The notes: generated from the letters alone by a model not told the origin. 8,769 nucleotides of DNA from Spirochaetales bacterium (GCA_016930115.1 JAFGHN010000012.1:1-8769); one strand, 5' to 3'; counted from the first letter of the stretch, positions 1-6,856 are shown. Made by a program: numbers and translations.

Positions 1-2384
1 GATGCGGTTTCCACATATCCCTTCTCATGGGCAAAGGCGATCGTTTTCTCCTGCCAGTTTTTCAGTTTCGAATACTGGGCAAAATACCCGTTGATGAGAT
101 CGGCCGCCTCGCCTCGCGTCATGCCCGACCGCTCCGAAAGGCCAAAGGCGGATATACCGTAGAGAATCCCGAAGTTGACGGTTTTCGCGTGGCGCCTCAT
201 GTCCGGGGTGACGCCTTCGAGTCCGACACCGAACAGGCCCATCGCGGTGGCGGAATGGATATCGTATCCATCCTGGAAAGCCTTGATCATCGACTCTTCG
301 CCACTCAAGGCCGCGGCAATCCGCAGCTCTATCTGTGAGTAGTCAGCCGCGAGAAGGACACTCGATTCGTCCCCGGCCACAAACGCGCTGCGGATTTCTC
401 TCCCAAGCTCGGTACGGACCGGGATGTTCTGGAGATTCGGATTGTGGGATTGCATCCGGCCGGTGGCAGTCACCGCCTGTTCATAGGTCGTGTGAACCCT
501 CCCTGTTTTCTCGAAGATAGCGGACGGAAGCGTATCGAGGTAGGTCGATTTCAGCTTGGTCTTTGCCCGGTATTCGAGTATCTTTCCAACTATTTCATGG
601 CGGTGCGCAAGCCCGAGGAGCACCTGTTCGTTCGTAATGTACTGTCCGGTTTTCTTTGTCTTCTTTGCTCTCGCGTCGAGTCTCAGTTTGTCAAACAGGA
701 TCTCTCCGAGTTGTCTCGGTGAGTTAAGGTTGAACGATTCGCCCGCGAGCTCTTCGATTTCTGCGGCGGCTTTGTCGATTTCGGCGCCGAGCTGCCTGGA
801 GAGCCTGTTGAGCTCGTTTACGTCCACCTTGACACCCGCCGTTTCCATTTCAACGAGCACCGGTATCAACGGACACTCGATGTCGTGAAAGATCTTCTCC
901 TGCCCCTTCTCGGGAATAAGCTTGTCGAAAACCGTTTTCAGGCGCAGCGTCACGTCGGCGTCTTCACAGGCGTACTCGGCCACGCTTTCCACCGGGACTT
1001 CACGCATGGTTTTCTGATCGGGCCCCTTCTCACCGATAAGTTCTTCGATGTGAACCGTCTTATAGGAGAGAAGCTCCTCAGCCAGCGCGTCCATAGTGCG
1101 CCGGGACTCGGGTATGCAGAGGTAGGCCGCTATCATCGTATCGTAAAAGGGACCGGACACGCGCCGGCCGTGCCAACGCAGCACCGAGAGGTCAAACTTG
1201 ATATTGTGGCCGACCTTTGTCACCTCGCGATTATCGAAAAATGGTTCGAGCTCGCGCAGAATGGCTTCACCCACCTCGCGCGCTTGAGGAAATAGGAGAA
1301 AATGCCCGCGGCCGGGTTGCCACGAAAAAGCGATACCGACGATATCACAGGTTTTTTCGTCAAGCCCGGTAGTCTCGAGATCGAAGCAGACGAGTTTTTG
1401 TTTCAGCAGGTCCGCTATGAAATCGCGCCTGCGGTCCGCCGAATCGACAACCGTATACGTGTGTTTTGCGCTGTGGATGTCATCCAGCGATCGGCCGGAG
1501 AGCGCAGCCGCACCGGAGCCCTCAAGGAGACGTTCCGCCAGTGATCTGAATTCCAGCTGTGAAAAGATCCTGGCAAGAGCGTCGTTGTCCCATTCCTGTC
1601 TTTCCAGCTCATCAAGAGTCTGGGTAACGGGGACATCACAATTTATCGTGGCCAGCTCTTTGGAGAGCCGGGCCTGTTCCGCGTTTTCTTCGAGGCTCTG
1701 CCGTTGTTTGCCCTTGATTTCATCCAGATGCTCGTAAACCCCCTCTATCGAGCCGTACTGCTTGATCAGGCTCTGGGCGGTCTTCTTCCCGATACCCGGT
1801 ACGCCCGGGATATTGTCACTCGAGTCACCCATGAGCCCAAGAATGTCCACGATCTGCCGGGGCGCCGCAATTTCCCACTCCGCACAAACCTCCTCCGGCC
1901 CGAGGATATCGAATCCGTAACCTTTCGCCGGTTTGCAGAGGTAGGTCTTACGGTCGACAAGCTGAGCGAAGTCCTTGTCCGGTGTGACCATGTAAGTCTC
2001 GTACCCTTTCTCGGCGGCCCGCTTTGAAAGCGTCCCCACAACGTCGTCGGCCTCCCAGCCCGGGTACCGCAACACCGGAATATTCATCGCTTCGCACAGG
2101 CTGTTGATGTAGGGGAGCGCTACCTGCAAGTCTTCGGGCATCGCTTCCCTCGTGGCTTTGTACGGCTCGTAGATTTTGTGCCGGTGGGTGGGTTCGGAAG
2201 TATCAAACGCCACGGCGATGTGGGTAGGTCCGTGGTTTTTGAGCAGATCGATGAGCACGTTTGTAAACACGAACACCGCCGAAGTATTCAGGTTTCCGGC
2301 GGTAAGCCGGGGATTCCTGATAAACGCAAAATGACCGCGGTAGGCAAGGGCCATTCCGTCTATAAGAATGAGTCTTTTCTGCAT
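1..2384 (-). CDS. polA: DNA polymerase I, C-terminus beyond window
   Basis: DNA polymerase I fills gaps, removes RNA primers and proofreads during lagging-strand synthesis and repair. An uninterrupted reading frame of 794 codons runs off the left edge. Residues 1-290 are the 5' nuclease: E111-A-D113-D114, TPDKD at 134-138, and a helix-hairpin-helix with GDSSDNIPGVPGIGKKTA at 186-203. Residues about 310-490 are the 3'-5' exonuclease with all three motifs intact: D335-L-E337, N394 and D398, and Y471-x3-D475, so proofreading is expected. The polymerase domain shows QNIP (652-655), motif A DYSQIELR (681-688) and motif B R730, K734, F738, Y742. Motif C (HDE) and about 110 residues are missing, judging from the 928-residue E. 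coli enzyme. ATG 2384 is the first possible start because an in-frame TAG lies 12 bases upstream; no clear Shine-Dalgarno is seen. The gene lies 49 bases after the HD-GYP gene and may share its transcript. Confidence 0.97.
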   Translation of the reverse strand, partial: MQKRLILIDGMALAYRGHFAFIRNPRLTAGNLNTSAVFVFTNVLIDLLKNHGPTHIAVAFDTSEPTHRHKIYEPYKATREAMPEDLQVALPYINSLCEAMNIPVLRYPGWEADDVVGTLSKRAAEKGYETYMVTPDKDFAQLVDRKTYLCKPAKGYGFDILGPEEVCAEWEIAAPRQIVDILGLMGDSSDNIPGVPGIGKKTAQSLIKQYGSIEGVYEHLDEIKGKQRQSLEENAEQARLSKELATINCDVPVTQTLDELERQEWDNDALARIFSQLEFRSLAERLLEGSGAAALSGRSLDDIHSAKHTYTVVDSADRRRDFIADLLKQKLVCFDLETTGLDEKTCDIVGIAFSWQPGRGHFLLFPQAREVGEAILRELEPFFDNREVTKVGHNIKFDLSVLRWHGRRVSGPFYDTMIAAYLCIPESRRTMDALAEELLSYKTVHIEELIGEKGPDQKTMREVPVESVAEYACEDADVTLRLKTVFDKLIPEKGQEKIFHDIECPLIPVLVEMETAGVKVDVNELNRLSRQLGAEIDKAAAEIEELAGESFNLNSPRQLGEILFDKLRLDARAKKTKKTGQYITNEQVLLGLAHRHEIVGKILEYRAKTKLKSTYLDTLPSAIFEKTGRVHTTYEQAVTATGRMQSHNPNLQNIPVRTELGREIRSAFVAGDESSVLLAADYSQIELRIAAALSGEESMIKAFQDGYDIHSATAMGLFGVGLEGVTPDMRRHAKTVNFGILYGISAFGLSERSGMTRGEAADLINGYFAQYSKLKNWQEKTIAFAHEKGYVETA

Positions 2385-2433
2385 AGGGACAGGCTACATC
2401 AACGGGATGTTTTCGGCTACAGCCGGCGCGGCT

Positions 2434-3663
2434 TTAGTGCTGGTCCGGGTATCGCTCCCGCACCTGTTTGAGTTGCGGGATGATCTCAAAGAAGATCTCG
2501 ACAAATTCAGGATCGAATTGTGTCCCGGCTGATTTCTTGATTTCTGCGATAACGTCGTCGAAACCCCAGGCCTTCTTGTATACCCGGCGCGAGCAAAGCG
2601 CGTCAAAGACGTCCGCAAGAGCGACAATCCGGCCGAAGAGAGGTATCTCCTCGCCATTACGGGGATTCTTCCTGAATTGCGCTTCTATTTTTTTCGGGTC
2701 GTCACTGTCAAGATCGATGAAACCGGGATAACCGGAGCCGTCCCACCACTCATGATGGGTGAGAGCCACCTCCTGCGCGATTTCGTCAAATTCGGACTGG
2801 TGATCGGAGAACAATCGAGCACCCTGATAGGTATGAGTTTCCATAATGCGGCGCTCGTCGTCGGTAAACGGTCCCGGCTTCTTCAAGATCAGGTCGGAAA
2901 TCGCCACTTTGCCAACATCGTGCAACATCGCCACCATCCGGAGGATGTCCCTCGTTTTCTCACTCTCCCTTCTTTCGACGCGATGATGATGCGCCCATCG
3001 GTCGTATAGCTCGACCGCGTACGCTCCAACCCGGTTGACATGCGCGCCGGTCTCCCCGGGATCGCGGAGCTCGGCCATGCTGTTCATGCGAAGCAGGATC
3101 GCTCTGGTCATCTGGGCACGCTGCAGGGCAAGGGCGGCGTTTGCGGCGAAATGATCGGCAAAAAGCTCGTCGGTTTCGTCGAAACATCGTTCGTTCCCTG
3201 AGTCATCCTTGGGGTTAATCAACTGCAGCACGCCCAGAATGTTGCCGGTGTTCGTACACAGGGGGAAAGTCAGAGTCGAAATCGTCTTGTATTTGGTAAT
3301 CCTGTCGTACGAAGGATCAAAGCTGTACGGCGCGTCATCGCTGATCGCGTACATGTCCGGTATATTGAGAATCTTCCCGGTCGCGGCGACATACCCGGAT
3401 ATCGAATTCTTGTCGATGTCGACGCTGAAAAACGAATAGATGAGCTTCTGCCCGGGGGGAAGCGTTTTCTGTTTTGAGTCGTTCTGGGCGTACTTGAAAT
3501 CGAGCTTGTTCCCGTTGCGGATATAAATTGTGCCGGCATCGGCGCCGACCGCTTTGCGGGCTTCCTTCAGTATACGCTCGAGAAGAATATCAAGATCCTG
3601 AATCTTGTTTAAATCAGAGTCGATACTGATGATCTGTTTGAGTCTGGTGTTCTCATCGGACAT
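2434..3663 (-). CDS. GAF plus HD-GYP domain cyclic-di-GMP phosphodiesterase
   Basis: A 409-residue cytoplasmic signalling protein with no signal peptide or membrane helix. Residues about 20-182 form a GAF sensor domain with an unknown ligand. Residues about 185-400 form an HD-GYP domain. Metal and signature residues look complete: H208, H248-D249 with K252 (HDVGK), H277, H303-H304-E305, D308, GYP at 311-313, and D351 in ADVFDAL. Enzymes of this family hydrolyse cyclic-di-GMP (some cGAMP), generally to lower intracellular levels and favour motility over surface attachment. About 19 extra residues, rich in Asp, Lys and Asn, sit between GYP and IPLFGRI (340-346) compared with the compact family form. 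ATG 3663 is preceded only by a weak GAAG. The gene follows the lipoprotein gene by 78 bases and precedes polA by 49. The catalytic assignment is firm; the target process is unknown, though its position after a surface-protein cassette is suggestive. Confidence 0.93.
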   Translation of the reverse strand: MSDENTRLKQIISIDSDLNKIQDLDILLERILKEARKAVGADAGTIYIRNGNKLDFKYAQNDSKQKTLPPGQKLIYSFFSVDIDKNSISGYVAATGKILNIPDMYAISDDAPYSFDPSYDRITKYKTISTLTFPLCTNTGNILGVLQLINPKDDSGNERCFDETDELFADHFAANAALALQRAQMTRAILLRMNSMAELRDPGETGAHVNRVGAYAVELYDRWAHHHRVERRESEKTRDILRMVAMLHDVGKVAISDLILKKPGPFTDDERRIMETHTYQGARLFSDHQSEFDEIAQEVALTHHEWWDGSGYPGFIDLDSDDPKKIEAQFRKNPRNGEEIPLFGRIVALADVFDALCSRRVYKKAWGFDDVIAEIKKSAGTQFDPEFVEIFFEIIPQLKQVRERYPDQH

Positions 3664-3741
3664 AGTATCTTCACAACTACTTTACTAATATCGGCAATTT
3701 GCCCGATGAAGTCGACTATAAACCCCGTCTCCGGCCGCTAT
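3664..3741 (-). other. 78-base gap with small imperfect inverted repeat
   Basis: This gap between the lipoprotein gene and the HD-GYP gene holds no gene. Positions 3691-3706 carry TCGGCAA, a T, then TTGCCCGA: a seven-base inverted repeat with one extra C. It could be a weak operator or nothing. No hairpin followed by a T-run was seen on the minus strand, so read-through from the upstream cassette into the HD-GYP gene is possible. No convincing -35/-10 pair could be picked out, although the stretch is AT-rich next to the ATG. Confidence 0.3.
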
Positions 3742-4095
3742 TTAGAAAAAGTAGGAACCTATCACCGATACTCCCGAGATATCGGCACGTTCTTCCGCAG
3801 ATATGTAGACGAACTCGACGGCGATAAATACCTCCATCCCGGGAGGTATTCCGCGCTCGTCGTGGACAGTGGTGTAGTAACAGCGATTGTTTGTGGCCAA
3901 AGAGAGGGAAATGGCCGCGCCGCAAACGGGAACGGGGGTCGGATTCTCGATGCTGAGAATTACCCGGCCGGCCCGGCAATAATCATCGCCGTACTCGGCA
4001 AAATCACCCACGGTGATGACGATATCGTCAAAGACCGGTGTATCGGCCGCGCAGGCACAAAGCAAGACGCCCAGCACCGCAATAATCCTTTTCAC
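3742..4095 (-). CDS. small probable lipoprotein, beta-sandwich-like
   Basis: A 117-residue exported protein. The open frame extends upstream to 4353, but that part is antisense-like overlap with the barrel gene. The start chosen is GTG 4095, which overlaps the upstream TGA within ATGTGA and has GGGGG (4101-4105) five bases upstream. The N-terminus V-K-R followed by IIAVLGVLLCACAA is a signal peptide. C13 or C15 may be a lipobox cysteine (LCAC is a loose match), otherwise cleavage after ACAA is plausible. The rest is beta-rich, with IENPTPVPV (49-57), IPPG (83-86) and alternating hydrophobics to the C-terminal SYFF. This pattern resembles FxLYD/LEA-type extracellular beta sandwiches, but I do not recognise the family with certainty. 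Cysteines 40, 58 and 72 could form a disulfide. It is the last gene of the translationally coupled cassette, suggesting a role with the barrel protein. Function unknown. Confidence 0.75.
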   Translation of the reverse strand: MKRIIAVLGVLLCACAADTPVFDDIVITVGDFAEYGDDYCRAGRVILSIENPTPVPVCGAAISLSLATNNRCYYTTVHDERGIPPGMEVFIAVEFVYISAEERADISGVSVIGSYFF

Positions 4096-4862
4096 ATTGT
4101 CCCCCACGAAAATGCAACGCCGGCCGACACCGACGCCGGCGCAACCGGATACCACAACTCCTTCTGCGCAAAGAAGGATGCAGTGAACCTTTGTTTTTGC
4201 AGGTAGATACCGGTCCGGGCTGTGATCGAAGGCCGGACAGGTGCGACAGGATTGTACTTCCCGACATCTGTGTTTGTCCCAAGCTCTATCGATATAAGGT
4301 CGTTCAGAACGGCAATAACCGCGATAGAACAGCCCCCGCCGGCAAAGTCCCATCCTTCGCCCGGCAACTGAGGAGCGACCGCGGCGTGCAACGAGAGCTT
4401 GAGCGCCACCGGATCGCGGATCGCGGCGGCGCTCACCGTGGCCCCGACAGCCGGACCGGAAATACCCGGTACGACAAAGTGAGCACAGCCGCGGACGCTT
4501 AACGCGTCACGTCTGCCCGTAATCCCAAGATCGATTCTGGCGCCTCCGGCCGCCCAGTCGAGCGAGACCATTCCGTGAAACGGATACCCCGCCTCAATTG
4601 CAAAAGGACAGGAAACGCCGATGGAGATGCGGTCGAACAGAAATATCTCGGCCTCTAACACCGGCCGGAAAACCACCCGCCACAGCTCGCGACCGGTGGC
4701 ACCGTCGGCTATATCCGTACCGATTGTCAGAGAAACGGCGTATGCCGGCAGCGGCGCGATGGAAATTCGGTTTGCCGGCGGGGAGCTCCCGGTCTCTGCA
4801 AACGCGCGCGCTACCGAGCATGCGGCCAAGAGGACAAAGGCAAGCGAGATCAGCCGCTTCAT
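4092..4862 (-). CDS. outer-membrane beta-barrel-like envelope protein
   Basis: A 256-residue exported protein. ATG 4862 was chosen because it forms an ATGA overlap with the C39 gene stop. A GTG three codons upstream (4871) is possible but has no better ribosome site. The signal peptide is MKR followed by LISLAFVLLAAC. LAAC at 12-15 is a canonical lipobox; alternatively signal peptidase I could cut after AFA (21-23). The mature part lacks long helices and is made of alternating polar/hydrophobic strands with Gly turns. Examples are ITARTGIYLQKQ (213-224), RFTASFFAQKELWY (225-238) and VSAGVAFSW (245-253), typical of small outer-membrane barrels. The protein ends FSWGTM rather than with a terminal aromatic. 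No named family was recognised. Its place directly after a C39 peptidase and before a lipoprotein suggests a pore, anchor or export partner for the cassette's secreted protein. That role is inference. Confidence 0.8.
   Translation of the reverse strand: MKRLISLAFVLLAACSVARAFAETGSSPPANRISIAPLPAYAVSLTIGTDIADGATGRELWRVVFRPVLEAEIFLFDRISIGVSCPFAIEAGYPFHGMVSLDWAAGGARIDLGITGRRDALSVRGCAHFVVPGISGPAVGATVSAAAIRDPVALKLSLHAAVAPQLPGEGWDFAGGGCSIAVIAVLNDLISIELGTNTDVGKYNPVAPVRPSITARTGIYLQKQRFTASFFAQKELWYPVAPASVSAGVAFSWGTM
4101..4105 (-). promoter_or_regulatory. Shine-Dalgarno deciding GTG start of lipoprotein gene
   Basis: GGGGG on the minus strand lies five bases before GTG 4095. It supports initiation at that GTG, which overlaps the barrel gene's stop codon, rather than at the far upstream end of the open frame. 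Confidence 0.5.
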
Positions 4863-5443
4863 TGCCGGCACCAGGAGAGGAGTGATTCCATACGCCGGCC
4901 GGTCTCACTCACGGCGCGCGCGACGGCCTGGGATTCCAGTATGCCCCCCGGATGAAACGCCGCAAGGGCTGTCCGGCTCCACGATGACAGAAACTCTTTG
5001 ACAACGACTGCAATAGAGCCGCGCGACGGGTCGCCAAGTACCGCAAAACCGTCGATCTCACCCACATAGAGGACGAAATGACCCGCATCAACGTTGAGAT
5101 GAACGATTACCGGCCCGTAGATCAAGGCGGCTTCTCTGAGCTCGCTGTAATCAAGCTCAAAACCGCCGGCGGTAAATCCTAGACGCCCGAGCATTACCTT
5201 GAGCTCATACATCGAAACGCCTTGCGCCGTCGGTTCTGCCTCTTCATCTTCACCGAAGAGAAGTTTCATTAACATCTCTTCCGACACTTCAATGCCCCAG
5301 TAGATTGAAGCGAGACTCGAAGCAGATGCGATACCGCAGGAGAGGTCGGATTGTTGCTCGAACACAGCGGTAAATCTGATTTCATCAAACGGACGTATAC
5401 TCATGAGTAACGCCAAAACCCACGGGTTCCACGCTGAGATCAT
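4859..5443 (-). CDS. stand-alone C39-family cysteine peptidase
   Basis: A 194-residue papain-like peptidase of the C39 (bacteriocin-processing) family, whose members cut after double-glycine leaders. Key residues are visible: oxyanion Gln at Q30/Q31, the nucleophile in LSCGIASASS with C36, the catalytic His in GHFVLYVGE (H122), and Asp in LGDPSRG (D138). The family's GVSMYEL segment lies at 75-81 and a final EFLSSW at 150-155. Unlike transporter-linked C39 domains, there are no ABC membrane or ATPase domains; the protein is about the domain's own size, as in FapD. ATG 5443 forms an ATGA overlap with the LRR gene stop and is the first start in frame (a TGA lies 15 bases upstream). The N-terminus has a short hydrophobic run (VLALLMSI) without basic residues, so export as a periplasmic enzyme is possible but not proven. 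M14 is an alternative start. Its likely substrate is the gene product at 6230-6820. Confidence 0.88.
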   Translation of the reverse strand: MISAWNPWVLALLMSIRPFDEIRFTAVFEQQSDLSCGIASASSLASIYWGIEVSEEMLMKLLFGEDEEAEPTAQGVSMYELKVMLGRLGFTAGGFELDYSELREAALIYGPVIVHLNVDAGHFVLYVGEIDGFAVLGDPSRGSIAVVVKEFLSSWSRTALAAFHPGGILESQAVARAVSETGRRMESLLSWCRQ

Positions 5444-6156
5444 TCGGCGAGGTACTCAGCCAGAACCGAGTCCGCGTTTTCAGAAACAAGGTTACCGTAA
5501 TCCGCGAGAATTGAAGCAGTCGCACTGTTGCCGTTGACAAAAACACGGTCCACGTTTCTTAACGTTTCGAGCGCAGTGACATCACCAGCGTTTATCTCGA
5601 TGCCGTTGTAGGAGATGTCGACGCATTCGAGCGTCTCCGGCACGTGTATGAGCCGCGGCACCCGCACAAGGTCACAGATACGAAACGCAAGGTACTTCAG
5701 GCGCTGATTCGTCTGAAGGTCGAGGGGATCTTTGAGAAAAGAAAGCCCGTAGCCGCTCTCCCAATCGTCGCAAAACTCAAGATGCACGAGCTCGATTTCC
5801 GGCATCGAGGACAAAAACTCCATGCTTGTGACCCTGGCAAAGCTGATAACCAGCTTTTTCAAAAAGACACAATCGCGCAGGAAATCGAAGGACGCAATCT
5901 GGGGAACGAGATGGAATCTGAGGTCCACAAGATTCTCGAGTCCGGCAAACCCGGTTATATCGACAATAGGGTCATCGAGGGTCACACCGCGGTTCCGGGA
6001 TGAAATCTCAAGAGAAACCACGTCTTTTTCCACCTCAACCAGGACAAAACTCCTTCCCGAGGCGGTCACCGCAACCAGGTCATGCGCGGAAAGCGCGGTT
6101 GGGCAGACCGTGATAAGAAGCAACATGACCGGAAGCAAGACGCGGGCTTTCACCAC
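5440..6156 (-). CDS. secreted leucine-rich-repeat protein
   Basis: A 238-residue exported protein with irregular leucine-rich repeats. The start chosen is GTG 6156 (a second GTG follows at 6153). It gives a good signal peptide, basic VVKAR then VLLPVMLLLITVCPTA with cleavage at ALSA before HD, and has GGGGA seven bases upstream. An in-frame ATG at 6219 would add 21 residues, mostly encoded by a hairpin, ahead of the signal peptide. It is a less likely start, though it has a modest AAGAGA upstream. After a beta-rich N-terminal part come about five or six repeats of roughly 22 residues. Recognisable pieces are LENLVDLRF, FLKKLVISF, EIELVHLEF, RLKYLAFRI and TLECVDISYNGIE. Such repeats form curved binding surfaces for proteins. 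There is no membrane anchor. Its stop overlaps the C39 start by four bases, so the two are probably made together. The partner is unknown. Confidence 0.82.
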   Translation of the reverse strand: MVKARVLLPVMLLLITVCPTALSAHDLVAVTASGRSFVLVEVEKDVVSLEISSRNRGVTLDDPIVDITGFAGLENLVDLRFHLVPQIASFDFLRDCVFLKKLVISFARVTSMEFLSSMPEIELVHLEFCDDWESGYGLSFLKDPLDLQTNQRLKYLAFRICDLVRVPRLIHVPETLECVDISYNGIEINAGDVTALETLRNVDRVFVNGNSATASILADYGNLVSENADSVLAEYLAE

Positions 6157-6160
6157 AGCG

Positions 6161-6188
6161 CTTTCCCCGCCGGCAACGGCGGGGAAAG
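6161..6188 (-). promoter_or_regulatory. perfect 11-bp hairpin masking the LRR gene ribosome site
   Basis: CTTTCCCCGCC and GGCGGGGAAAG form a perfect stem around a six-base loop. On the minus strand the 3' arm contains GGGGA, the probable Shine-Dalgarno for GTG 6156, so the folded RNA would hide it. There is no T-run on the minus side; on the plus side the stem is followed by ACTTTGTTCTTTT, terminator-like, but no plus-strand gene leads into it. It lies in the 73-base gap between the secreted-protein gene and the LRR gene. It may limit LRR-peptidase translation or stabilise the upstream mRNA 3' end. Confidence 0.6.
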
Positions 6189-6229
6189 ACTTTGTTCTTT
6201 TAAGTCCGTAAATGTTCATGTGTTATCTC

Positions 6230-6820
6230 TTACCTGTGAAATCTTTTGAAAAACGGCAATTTAGAAAGGCGGATAAATATCTGGGTAATCACGCCGGGCG
6301 GTTTGTAGCCCACGGGCACCGAGACCGAGCGTTCCGTATTCTGGTAGGATCTGTTCATATTCCTGGTGTAGGATTCCGAGCCGGCGCTTCTGGTATAGGT
6401 GCCCATGTGTTCTTTTTCATCTCCGTAAGAAGTGAAGTAGTAACCGGAGGTTCCCTCCTCCGGCTCGGTCGACCGGTTTTCCGGATAGCCTGCATAAATG
6501 TCGTCGACCTTGACCGTGTTGTAGTCACGGAAAGAACCTGACTGGTCCCTGGTATCGAGACCGAGATCGCTGGCCTGGTTTTGCGCAATGATGTCGCAAT
6601 GCTCCTGATTCGGATCAGACGGCCTTTGCCCGTAGTCAAACTCTTCAATGTCGTCGCTGATCTCGATATCCAGGATAAACAACCTGCCGGAAATACCCTG
6701 CATCTGTGCGTCCGTCAATTTCGTACCTCCGACAATGAGCGTGGGTTTGACACGCTCCGCAAAGGTTGAAACTGAAATCACCGTTCCAACCAACAACACC
6801 AGCAAAAAGAGCTTTTTCAT
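6230..6820 (-). CDS. secreted protein with double-glycine-leader-like motif, candidate C39 substrate
   Basis: A 196-residue exported protein, not matched to a named family. Residues 1-21 are a clear Sec signal peptide (MKK, hydrophobic LFLLVLLVGTVISVS, cleavage after TFA). Residues 35-46 read LTDAQMQGISGR. This has the L, S/T, L/M, I and G positions of a double-glycine leader (positions -12, -11, -7, -4, -2), but Arg where the last Gly is expected. The stretch after it is acidic (DIEISDDIEEFD, 51-62). Residues 65-170 are low in hydrophobics and rich in Tyr, Ser, Asn, Gln, Asp and Glu, so probably disordered. The C-terminus is basic and amphipathic (IFIRLSKLPFFKRFHR, 181-196). One cysteine, C75. 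It is the first gene of the cassette, with an excellent GGAGG six bases before ATG 6820. The most economical reading is a secreted precursor matured by the downstream C39 peptidase; the final form (peptide, fibre subunit, surface protein) is unknown. Confidence 0.82.
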   Translation of the reverse strand: MKKLFLLVLLVGTVISVSTFAERVKPTLIVGGTKLTDAQMQGISGRLFILDIEISDDIEEFDYGQRPSDPNQEHCDIIAQNQASDLGLDTRDQSGSFRDYNTVKVDDIYAGYPENRSTEPEEGTSGYYFTSYGDEKEHMGTYTRSAGSESYTRNMNRSYQNTERSVSVPVGYKPPGVITQIFIRLSKLPFFKRFHR

Positions 6821-6826
6821 GGATAA

Positions 6827-6831
6827 CCTCC
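6827..6831 (-). promoter_or_regulatory. strong Shine-Dalgarno of the cassette's first gene
   Basis: GGAGG stands six bases before ATG 6820. It is the best ribosome site in the minus-strand cluster and suggests the first product is made in greater amount than the genes behind it, which rely on overlaps or a masked site. Confidence 0.75.
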
Positions 6832-6835
6832 AAAA

Positions 6836-6856
6836 GGAATGAGTTACCCGGAATGA
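6836..6856. repeat. GGAATGA direct repeat, 14-base period
   Basis: GGAATGA occurs at 6836-6842 and again at 6850-6856, in the untranslated leader of the minus-strand cassette, between the predicted transcript start and the Shine-Dalgarno. It is short enough to be chance; a regulator half-site pair is possible. Confidence 0.3.

Noticed and set aside
885..1295. Plus-strand 136-codon open frame
   Set aside because: Lies in codon register antisense to the exonuclease/polymerase part of polA, which has intact motifs throughout.
2424..2436. AGCCG-GCG-CGGCT hairpin at the HD-GYP gene end
   Set aside because: Only five base pairs with a three-base loop and no T-run on the minus strand, so not supported as a terminator before polA.
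4115..4145. Clustered CGCCGG/GCCGGC repeats
   Set aside because: They fall in the coding sequence of the barrel gene and reflect Ala/Gly/Pro codons in GC-rich DNA; no regular period.
3706..4206. Plus-strand 166-codon open frame
   Set aside because: Antisense to the lipoprotein gene and the gap after it; shows no signal peptide or recognisable motif.
4096..4353. Upstream extension of the lipoprotein gene
   Set aside because: Overlaps the barrel gene out of frame; the GTG at 4095 with GGGGG and a signal peptide immediately after it is a better start.
6161..6188. Rho-independent terminator on the plus strand
   Set aside because: The stem and following T-rich stretch fit, but no plus-strand gene runs into it; its position before the minus-strand GTG start fits ribosome-site masking better.
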